Assembly (NCBI GenBank): GCA_045588345.1
Contig: JAZNDZ010000109.1
Coordinates: 133,669-197,668 of the forward strand
Source of the DNA: HGM04593 sp045588345
Lineage (GTDB): Bacteria; Bacteroidota; Bacteroidia; Bacteroidales; Bacteroidaceae
Direction of reading: 5' to 3'
Length of the DNA: 64,000 bases
A program made the translations under genes and the position numbers. Below the pieces are notes generated by a model. It saw only the letters and a program-made list of their open reading frames with translations. It made no database searches and was not told the DNA's origin. Shown one piece after another: positions 53,998-61,744 of the stretch; within the stretch, counting starts at the first letter, position 1; every line of letters begins with the position of its first letter.

Positions 53998-55347
53998 TCA
54001 GTCGAGCGCGACATCAGGTATATCGAAGCGCCTTGTTGGCGGACGCTTGTCATTTGCGGCCTTTATTATACGGTAGCACTCTTTAAGACGTTCCTCGCCT
54101 GCAAACTGATTCTCGCCGAACCGGGATTCGTCCCAAGCAAAGGTGTTGTTTGCGCTGTCGAACACAAAGGGGAAGATTGATGCGGCAATAAAATCACTTG
54201 CACCCTCCTCTTTCACCATGGTCTTGAGCATGAACTGGTACTTGTTTTCCTGATACTCGCCAAAGTACTTTTTTACAATCTCCGCTGCACCGAATCCTTG
54301 CGGGTCTTCCCACCAGAACGGTATTCTCAACTTATAATTAGGAGTATTCTTTATCTCCACCCAAAAGAGATTCCTGTACTCTTCAATAGGTGTTCCCGAC
54401 ATAGCATTGTCATACTGTGCGTTGAGCATATAAAGGACATCATCTTTGTGGAAATTATCGGCCTCATCGGCCATCTTGTCCCCTGCGGCTTCACTGGCAA
54501 ACAGGGCTGCAATCTCTTTTGTATCGGAACCTCCCATCATTGACACGAAACGGCAGAACTTGTTTGCCCTGAACGTGCCCAACAGTTCCTCATATCCGCT
54601 CCAGAAGTATGGTACTGTATAATTGGGATAGTCTGTCTCCTTAAGTATCGGCAGGTCAACAACTACAGGCTCAAGCGGTTCATTTGCGAGCAAAGCGTTT
54701 ACAGCACTCACGTTCAGAGCAATGACCGAGTCATAGTTATGCGTTCCCATACTGCTGTCATAGAGATTGGAGTAGAATCTGTCATTGCCTGTGTGCCGAG
54801 CCAAGAATATATGCTTCTCTTTGCTCCAACTGCCCAAGCATGTCTCCATGTGGCTGTACCACGCCGACGGTTTCTCGTAGGATTCTGTAACATAAAGGTT
54901 TATTTCAGTCTTTCCGTTTATTCCGGAACCGATATCGCCACTGCCGTCAAGATATATGCATACAGCATAAATTGAATCCTCAAGTTCAGGGCGCTTTACT
55001 TTTACCTCAATCTCCTTCTCATACTCTTTATTTGCAAAAACCACCTTTTCAATTGCAACATCGGCAAGTCCGTATCCTTCAACATCCTTTGTCTTTACAG
55101 CGAGTGTACGCTCCTTGTCCATGAGATAGCCAAGCAGTTTAACTTTCAATTTCACTGTTACAGTGTCGGGGTTGCCAACAATATGATCACTAAAGTTTAG
55201 TGACTTGTCAAAATCGGCAGCATAATCATAATCGAAGTAGGCACCATTCGCGCCACCATCGAATAAATCGGGTTCATTCTCTTCGCAGGCTGCAAATGCA
55301 AACGTGAGGCACAACAGCCAAACTATATAATGGATATTCTTTTTCAT
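53998..55347 (-). CDS. DUF4843 domain lipoprotein of the SusC/D operon
   Basis: The 449-residue lipoprotein has lipobox FAAC (Cys 20). Its N-terminal half fits DUF4843 (about 30-160: FDGGANGAYFDYD, then VTVKLKVKLLGYLMDKERTLAVK). The C-terminal half is helical and aromatic-rich and resembles no family I recognise. DUF4843 proteins are found almost only next to SusC/SusD pairs and PKD-like lipoproteins, and are presumed to be surface-bound ligand-binding components. It lies between SusD and the PKD-like gene with 23- and 35-base gaps. Confidence 0.85.
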   Translation of the reverse strand: MKKNIHYIVWLLCLTFAFAACEENEPDLFDGGANGAYFDYDYAADFDKSLNFSDHIVGNPDTVTVKLKVKLLGYLMDKERTLAVKTKDVEGYGLADVAIEKVVFANKEYEKEIEVKVKRPELEDSIYAVCIYLDGSGDIGSGINGKTEINLYVTESYEKPSAWYSHMETCLGSWSKEKHIFLARHTGNDRFYSNLYDSSMGTHNYDSVIALNVSAVNALLANEPLEPVVVDLPILKETDYPNYTVPYFWSGYEELLGTFRANKFCRFVSMMGGSDTKEIAALFASEAAGDKMADEADNFHKDDVLYMLNAQYDNAMSGTPIEEYRNLFWVEIKNTPNYKLRIPFWWEDPQGFGAAEIVKKYFGEYQENKYQFMLKTMVKEEGASDFIAASIFPFVFDSANNTFAWDESRFGENQFAGEERLKECYRIIKAANDKRPPTRRFDIPDVALD

Positions 55348-55370
55348 ATTACTGTGTATAGTGTCGTTAC

Positions 55371-56846
55371 TTATACTCTTGGTGTTATCTCTCCACCAGA
55401 AACAGCCTCACCTTCATCATCCCCTTTCTCATCCTGTGCCCAGCCGAACTCGATCTCTGCATCGGGAAGCGGGAATATGAAGTTCTCCTCAACAAGTGTT
55501 ACCTCGGGACAATGTGCCATAGTTCCTACGATGCCATGCGTTTTCAGGAACCAGAAATACTGTCCTTCGCCATAGAACTCCTTGCGGTACTCCTTGTTAA
55601 GTGCCGCAATACGCAACTCTTCAGTGGTACATGCAACATCTTTTGCTTTTGAGATACCTCGCTTGTTGCGGACCGTATTGATATACATGGCAGCCTCCTG
55701 ACTGTCTTCCACAGCCTCGCATGCTATGTAATACATTTCGGGAAGACGTATGAGAGGTATGACCTCGTTGTCATTGTCTATGTATTTCAATGACATTGCA
55801 TACTGCAGTTCGTTGTTCCTATGGAATGCAGTACCTTTAGCACGCATATCCTCGCTCTCGGAACCCACGCTCTCAAACATTAAATTCAGTGTCGAGAGAT
55901 TGAGATAATACTTGGTACCCATTTTATCACCTACGGCGAAATATTCGGAGAGGTTATCCTTCAATTCATGCATGTTAAGGCCACATATCACTTCACTGGA
56001 TAGAATGGGGTCGTTGTCGTTGCTGCTGGCAAGTTCCAGGCCACACTCTTCTATTACAGTTCTTGCATACATTGCAGCGCTGTCCTTCTCGCCTGCATAG
56101 TTGTACACACGAGCAAGCAAGGCATTTATTGCATGGTAATTGAAACGAAGATACCTTTTATCAAGACGTTCACTAAGGTCAAGTTCCTTCTCGTAACTCA
56201 TACACTCCTTGGCCTCCATGAGGTCTTTGATTATATTGCCAACAATTTCACGTGCCGGCAACAAGGGTTGTTTTGAATGGTCGGCAACGGTGCGGTAAGG
56301 TATGCATTTAGCCTCCTTCGCCTTGTCGCTACCGGCATAGTCCATGGGGCCCCAGCCACGCAACAGGTCGAAGTGCAGAAAAGCACGGAGAGCAAGCGCC
56401 TCGCCGCGTATCATACGGCGTGTCGTTGAGTCCGCAATCACTGCATCACCATTTAGTTCCCACCATTTCAGCAGGTTATTGGCATTTGCTATCACATTGT
56501 ACTGCCTACGCCAGACATTTGCCAGCACACCTTTGGTATTGTATGCACCGCTTGTCTCCTGTTCGTAGATGTAAACCGAATTGCGGTCTGAAGTTCCCTC
56601 AGGAAGTTTGTCATACATCTGTGCCAACTGGTCCATAAGGCCGAAACTCATGTTCATGCCATAAGTATCTTCCTCTGTCATCAGTATGTACAGACCGGCA
56701 AGAGCGCTCTTGTAACCGTTTTCTGTGGTAAAGAGTTCCTTGGCCGGCACATCGGTGTTCGGTGCCACATCCAACCAATCGGAGCATGATACAAAAGAGA
56801 ACATGCCCGCCAGGCCGGCTATAAATATATAAAAGGTCTTTTTCAT
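55371..56846 (-). CDS. SusD/RagB family lipoprotein
   Basis: The 491-residue lipoprotein has lipobox FVSC (Cys 21) and SDWLDVAPNTDVPAKELFTTENGY, the standard SusD opening. TPR-like helices (about 75-150) and the C-terminal SusD lid region follow (from about 380, IRLPEMYYIACEAVE, with FYGEGQYFWFLKTHG). SusD forms the lid over the SusC barrel and captures substrate at the cell surface. It lies 17 bases after the SusC-like gene. Confidence 0.95.
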   Translation of the reverse strand: MKKTFYIFIAGLAGMFSFVSCSDWLDVAPNTDVPAKELFTTENGYKSALAGLYILMTEEDTYGMNMSFGLMDQLAQMYDKLPEGTSDRNSVYIYEQETSGAYNTKGVLANVWRRQYNVIANANNLLKWWELNGDAVIADSTTRRMIRGEALALRAFLHFDLLRGWGPMDYAGSDKAKEAKCIPYRTVADHSKQPLLPAREIVGNIIKDLMEAKECMSYEKELDLSERLDKRYLRFNYHAINALLARVYNYAGEKDSAAMYARTVIEECGLELASSNDNDPILSSEVICGLNMHELKDNLSEYFAVGDKMGTKYYLNLSTLNLMFESVGSESEDMRAKGTAFHRNNELQYAMSLKYIDNDNEVIPLIRLPEMYYIACEAVEDSQEAAMYINTVRNKRGISKAKDVACTTEELRIAALNKEYRKEFYGEGQYFWFLKTHGIVGTMAHCPEVTLVEENFIFPLPDAEIEFGWAQDEKGDDEGEAVSGGEITPRV

Positions 56847-56863
56847 ATTTCAGTAATCTTTAT

Positions 56864-59800
56864 TTAACGGAACATTATTGACAATGACAGCGTGTATGAG
56901 CGCGCAAACGGATAATCGAGTCCGCGCTCCATTCTTATTGGCGAAATACGTGCAATGTCGTTTGTAGTAAAGTTCAAGGCAAGCACATCAATGTTCGCAC
57001 GACGCAGGAACTTGAACTTCTCGCCGGTGAAACGGTAGCCCACATTCAATGTGGCAAACCTTATCTCATTGTCGTCCATTATGAAACGTGTGCTTGCAGG
57101 AGTATTCGCTCCGGTAGGACTGAAACCTACGAAAGGCTTTACATCACCAGGTTTTTCCCAACGTCCTTGACCGGCACGTTCATCAAGGTTATATGCAACG
57201 TTCTGGTTCTCGATTTTGTCTACAAGTGTCTGGTTATATGCAACTCCACCATACTTGTATGTGAAACCGAGTGTACATGACAGGTCTTTCCAGTTGATGC
57301 TTGAAGACACCGTGCCGCTCACAGTGGGGTTAGTATCCCCGACAGGCACCTTGTCATTGGCATTCCACACGAATGTTTTTGTTCCGTCACGTTTCAGGTA
57401 CACCTCTTTACCGGTAACAGGGTCAACGCCCAAAGAACGTACCACATAGAGTGTTGTGGTAGATTCCCCTTCACGGTATTGGGGCAATGGTGCATCGGCC
57501 GACTTCATTGCCTCCTCATTTACCTTTTTGAGATAATCGGAGAGTTTGCGTATCTTGTTCTGGTTATGGTTGGCATTAGCGCTTATTGTCCAGAAGAACT
57601 GCCTGCGGAGGTTCTGCACGGCGATAATGTTTATCGAAGCGTCGAATCCCCTGTTCTGCAGTTCGCCGGCATTCATTACCATTGAAGAGAAACCGGTTGA
57701 GGGGGCAAGGTCGTAGCTTGTCAAGAGTTCCTTGGTAATGTTATCATAATAGTTGAATGTGACATTCACACGGTTCTTCCAAAAGCCGAAGTCAACCGAC
57801 AAACTGGTGTTATGCGTCTTTGCCCAACCGAGTTCGGTGTTGTTGAGACCGCTCAACAGCGCTCCGAGAACTGCGAAGGAGTTATAAGGACGCATTGTAT
57901 TCGAGAAAGTGTAATACTCTATTGCATCGGAAGGACTAAAGTTCTGCTCACCCGTGATACCATAACTTGCACGGAACACCAAGTTTGACAAGTAGCCCTT
58001 GAGCCACTTCTCATTGTGGGCATTCCAACGGGCACCAACTGACCAGAATGGCACAAGGTCATGCTTTGCATAGCGCGATGAAGCCTCGCCGCTCATGTTG
58101 AAATCCAATGAGTAGCGGTTGTCGTAACTATATGAGAACTGGCCTATCAACCCTATTGAACGCGAAATGTTTTCGGTACCGATGTTGCTCATGTTCGTTT
58201 CCATCTTGTTGCCGAATATGAAATCGTCCATGTGCGGGTCGGGATAACCAGTTGCCGACAGGTTCACATAATTGTTCTTGTCCTCACTTATTGTCCAGTT
58301 GGCAAATACGCTGAACAGATGCTTATTGAGCACAAGATTGTAGTTTATGCCAAGGTTGCTTGACCATGAGGCCATATTACCTGTACTCTTGAAGTAACTT
58401 CCCTTGCGTGTGAGGTCATCCTCAAGTTCAAAACTTGTATGGTCGGCCGGAAGGAACTTGTCTGTTCCTGCCATGCCTCTTGAATAGGAGAACTGCTCTG
58501 TAATGCGCAGATTCTTCAGCAGCATGTATTCAAGACTGAGACTGGTTGCCACACTCAGGCTGTTGGTCATATCCTTGATTCCCACAGTGGCATCGTATAG
58601 CGGATTGGTGATTACCGTACTCTGGCCGCTGACAGTGTTGTTGTCAAGCACCTTCATTTGCTTGCCGTTGGCATCGACAGGGATGTAATACGGGTTCAGC
58701 CTTGTATACTGCGAATAAGAACCATAAGGAGAGTTCTTGCTGTCCGACTCGGACAGGCTTACATTGGCGCGCATTGTAAACTTCTCTTTCATGTATGTCA
58801 TATTGAAGTTCACGCCCTTTGTCTGGTTCTCCGATTCCTTCATGACACCGGGCTGCATAGCAGCATTGACATCAAGGCTGTAGCGGAAGGCTTCGGTACC
58901 GCCGGCCACGCTTACCGAATGACGGTGCTGTATTGCTGTGCGCAACGGTTTCGACAGCCAATAGGTATCAACGCCACCAAGCACATTTCGCCTGTACTTG
59001 TTGTAGAGGTTCATGTGGGTTACATTATTGGGGGAGTAAAGCCCTGCTCTCCACTCTGTATCGAGTTTTGTTGCTGCATCCATCATGTTATAGTCAGTGA
59101 GGTCGGGTGCCTGCACGGTCATTGTTCCGTTGTATGAAACGGTGAGTGCGCCGTCGGGAGCAACTTTAGTCTCTACCACCACAACGCCATTGGCTGCACG
59201 TGAACCGTAAACAGATGTTGCTGCAGCATCTTTCAGGATTGTAATGCTCTCAACGCGCTCTGGGTCAAGGTCCAGGATTCTGCTCATCGGCACGGTAAAG
59301 CCGTCGAGCACGAACAGCGGAGTGTTAGGACGGCTCGATACGTTATCGAGCATCAAGTCCATGCTGTTCATTGACTTGGAACCGAGCGACTGGTCGCCAC
59401 GGATTTGGAAATCGGGTTCAGCGTTTGGATCGGAACCGGTGCGGTTGTTCTCAATAATCTTGAAACTGGGGTCGAAGAACTGCAGGCTCTTGAGGATATT
59501 TGTAGGGTTCATTTTCCTGAGTTCATCACCTTTTACCTCAACGTAGTTACCCGTAAAACTGTTCTTGCTGCGACGGCTGATACCGGTAACGACAACGTCA
59601 TCAAGCTCTATGCTTGGTTTCAGTTCCACTACAAGATTATGCTCGTTTTTCACAATCTGTTTGGACACCGTCTTGTAACCCACATAGGATACACTGATTG
59701 ACTCCTTCTTATTAAGGCGCAGACTAAACTTTCCGTCAAGGTCGGTCATGCAGCCACGGGCACCCTTGTTCTCGCCCGTACCGTCAGTTATGAGCACCGT

Positions 59801-60232
59801 TGCACCGACAAGAGGTTCCCGAGTGTCGCGGTCAAGCACCTGACCTGCAACATTGAACTCGTCTTTCTTTTTCCCGCTGTACTTGTCAGGCTCCAGAATT
59901 ATCTGGTTCTCACCCTCGTAGCGAATAATTACGTTCTGGTTGCCCACCAGGTCGCCAAGCACCTTGTCAAGCGGTTTGTTCTTTACGGCCAGTGATGTCG
60001 GCTTGTTTATGTTCCACAGCGACACCTCTTGCAAAGTTATCTTTGCGCCGGCAGCATCGGCAACCATTTCAAGCACCTTACCCAAAGGCTGGTTGCTGAT
60101 CCTCACAGTCACAGGTTTTTCCTTCCATGAAGCCGCCGACTGCGCATGCACGGCAGAAGCACTGCACACAAGCATAATTGCAATCACCAGCAGCCTGAAG
60201 AAAAACCTGAAATCAGAAATAGTTTTTCTCAT
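56864..60232 (-). CDS. SusC/RagA-type TonB-dependent transporter with STN domain
   Basis: The 1122-residue protein has a signal peptide (about 1-31), an STN domain (about 38-115), a carboxypeptidase-like domain (about 126-210), a TonB plug with LDDVVVTGISRRS (about 213) and SITILKDAAATSVYGSRAANG (about 335), then a 22-stranded barrel. The N-terminal STN domain suggests signalling to an ECF sigma/anti-sigma pair as in FecA, but no such pair is present in the window. It is the second gene of the operon, 30 bases after a DUF4369-like gene. Confidence 0.95.
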   Translation of the reverse strand: MRKTISDFRFFFRLLVIAIMLVCSASAVHAQSAASWKEKPVTVRISNQPLGKVLEMVADAAGAKITLQEVSLWNINKPTSLAVKNKPLDKVLGDLVGNQNVIIRYEGENQIILEPDKYSGKKKDEFNVAGQVLDRDTREPLVGATVLITDGTGENKGARGCMTDLDGKFSLRLNKKESISVSYVGYKTVSKQIVKNEHNLVVELKPSIELDDVVVTGISRRSKNSFTGNYVEVKGDELRKMNPTNILKSLQFFDPSFKIIENNRTGSDPNAEPDFQIRGDQSLGSKSMNSMDLMLDNVSSRPNTPLFVLDGFTVPMSRILDLDPERVESITILKDAAATSVYGSRAANGVVVVETKVAPDGALTVSYNGTMTVQAPDLTDYNMMDAATKLDTEWRAGLYSPNNVTHMNLYNKYRRNVLGGVDTYWLSKPLRTAIQHRHSVSVAGGTEAFRYSLDVNAAMQPGVMKESENQTKGVNFNMTYMKEKFTMRANVSLSESDSKNSPYGSYSQYTRLNPYYIPVDANGKQMKVLDNNTVSGQSTVITNPLYDATVGIKDMTNSLSVATSLSLEYMLLKNLRITEQFSYSRGMAGTDKFLPADHTSFELEDDLTRKGSYFKSTGNMASWSSNLGINYNLVLNKHLFSVFANWTISEDKNNYVNLSATGYPDPHMDDFIFGNKMETNMSNIGTENISRSIGLIGQFSYSYDNRYSLDFNMSGEASSRYAKHDLVPFWSVGARWNAHNEKWLKGYLSNLVFRASYGITGEQNFSPSDAIEYYTFSNTMRPYNSFAVLGALLSGLNNTELGWAKTHNTSLSVDFGFWKNRVNVTFNYYDNITKELLTSYDLAPSTGFSSMVMNAGELQNRGFDASINIIAVQNLRRQFFWTISANANHNQNKIRKLSDYLKKVNEEAMKSADAPLPQYREGESTTTLYVVRSLGVDPVTGKEVYLKRDGTKTFVWNANDKVPVGDTNPTVSGTVSSSINWKDLSCTLGFTYKYGGVAYNQTLVDKIENQNVAYNLDERAGQGRWEKPGDVKPFVGFSPTGANTPASTRFIMDDNEIRFATLNVGYRFTGEKFKFLRRANIDVLALNFTTNDIARISPIRMERGLDYPFARSYTLSLSIMFR

Positions 60233-60262
60233 ATTATAGTCAGTTTGTTTTTTAGCATGAAG

Positions 60263-61231
60263 TTATTGCAGAAGCATATCAAGTATGCCTTTGTAGAACG
60301 GGTTGGCGTTGTATTTACCTATATAGTCTTTATAAAGAACGTCGGCCCGTTCAATCTCCTGGCCGTTCATTATGAAATTACGCAACAGGGTATAGAGTAC
60401 AAAATCCCTTTGCTCACCACTGTAGAATGTTGCAAGTTCGTTGTACATATCCTCCATAACCTTAGGCATATTGTACTCCTTGCCGCTTTCCTTTGCAGCC
60501 TTTTCATTCATATAGAAACAGTAACGCATGAGAAGGCTTGCATACTCAGGGCAACTAAGCGATTCTGCATCGCTCCTTAAAGAATAGCCCTCGGTAATGT
60601 TCCAATAGTCACCAATCCCCTGTTCTTCTACAGCAAGCCCCCTTACACTGGCATACATCACAGGATACTCGATGAATGACATATAGACATCATAATCGAC
60701 AAGTGCCGCCACATAGTTCTTGGCCTCGGCACTTGCTTTGCTTTTCTCTATCAGAGATGTTGCCTTCTGGAGCAAAGTACGTGAATCGTCGACACGTTTG
60801 TTTGGTTTTATATCAAGGGCAACACAGCCAAGAAGCTGGTTCTTGTAGCGCATGCTCAACTTAAGGTTTTCAATGCTCTTCATAAGGCGGTTGTTATTTA
60901 CGGCACGTTCCGAGCCACTGTATTCCACCTTCACATTCTTTCCGTCATAGTTCACATCAACATGCAGGCTGTCCCCGGGCTGCAGGATAACGTTAACACG
61001 CCCGTTGACTGAGATGACTACAAGGTTATCGCACTCAAAACTGTAAAGATGCTCTTCACCGGGATTTGTGTGGAATTCCTTTGCTATAAGAGGGGTCTGT
61101 ATACAGTCAAAATAGACCATATCCCGCTGATAACCGTAGACCTGAGCGCTCAATGTTGTCTTTTCTTGTGCTGCAGCAACGCCAAAGAGAGCAATGACAG
61201 CCAGCAATGCAAATAGCAGTTTCTTTTTCAT
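60263..61231 (-). CDS. DUF4369-like periplasmic protein lacking a thioredoxin domain
   Basis: The 322-residue protein has a signal peptide (MKKKLLFALLAVIALFGVAAAQ), a beta-sheet N-terminal part (about 23-110, with VILQPGDSLHVDVNYDG) and a helical C-terminal part (about 110-322). This equals the first two thirds of the TlpA-type paralogs downstream, with no thioredoxin fold or CxxC motif; its cysteines are few and scattered. The Met at 61231 starts the signal peptide; the open frame to 61285 is less likely. It is the first gene of the operon, behind a consensus promoter. Confidence 0.85.
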   Translation of the reverse strand: MKKKLLFALLAVIALFGVAAAQEKTTLSAQVYGYQRDMVYFDCIQTPLIAKEFHTNPGEEHLYSFECDNLVVISVNGRVNVILQPGDSLHVDVNYDGKNVKVEYSGSERAVNNNRLMKSIENLKLSMRYKNQLLGCVALDIKPNKRVDDSRTLLQKATSLIEKSKASAEAKNYVAALVDYDVYMSFIEYPVMYASVRGLAVEEQGIGDYWNITEGYSLRSDAESLSCPEYASLLMRYCFYMNEKAAKESGKEYNMPKVMEDMYNELATFYSGEQRDFVLYTLLRNFIMNGQEIERADVLYKDYIGKYNANPFYKGILDMLLQ

Positions 61232-61287
61232 AGTTGTAATTTTATCAAAATTTGCCTTAAAAGGGGCATTATTTATCTTAATCAAGG

Positions 61288-61318
61288 CAAAAATATCATA
61301 AATGCACCTAAAAACAAA
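61288..61318 (-). promoter_or_regulatory. Promoter of the SusC/D operon
   Basis: On the minus strand: TTTG (61318-61315), a 19-base spacer, TATTTTTG (61295-61288). A textbook fit, with the first gene starting 57 bases later. Confidence 0.75.
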
Positions 61319-61576
61319 TTTGATAAATGAAATATATGTTAAAACACTATATAAAATTCAGGCCTCGCAGCCCGTTCTCCTATATAAACCGGGGAAAAAA
61401 CATCGATAAAAAGGAAGAAAATAAGAACATAGGCATATTATGTAACAACGGCAGGAGAGCACCGGATTCCCCAACAGAAGCACAATCATGCGTAATCATA
61501 TTCCGCCAACAAGCACTACATTTTTCCCCCTTCATTTATTTTTTACAACAAATTCATCAAAAAACGGCATCAATCC
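61319..61576. other. Non-coding stretch between divergent promoters
   Basis: Between the operon promoter and the promoter at 61577 the sequence has only a short open frame (61327-61656) with poor, low-complexity coding character. Nothing else is recognised. Confidence 0.5.
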
Positions 61577-61607
61577 ATTGTAAAAAAAACAAAAAAAGAT
61601 ACCTTTG
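61577..61607 (+). promoter_or_regulatory. Promoter of the Gly-Thr repeat cargo gene
   Basis: ATTG at 61577-61580, a 19-base spacer, TACCTTTG at 61600-61607. The leader to the ATG at 61745 would be about 130 bases and contains doubled TATTTATTAACT motifs (about 61705-61731). Confidence 0.6.
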
Positions 61608-61744
61608 CACATTCGGAGAATATTGTATAACAGCATATTACACCGCACATTCATGACAAAATGAAAGGCAAAAAATCTTTTTGCATTACATTGCGACACC
61701 AAATTTTATTTATTAACTATATTTATTAACTAAAACCAATCATT

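Noticed and set aside
61327..61656. Plus-strand 109-codon frame upstream of the cargo gene
   Set aside because: It covers the promoter at 61577-61607, is Lys/Asn/Ser-rich without pattern and has no start signal.
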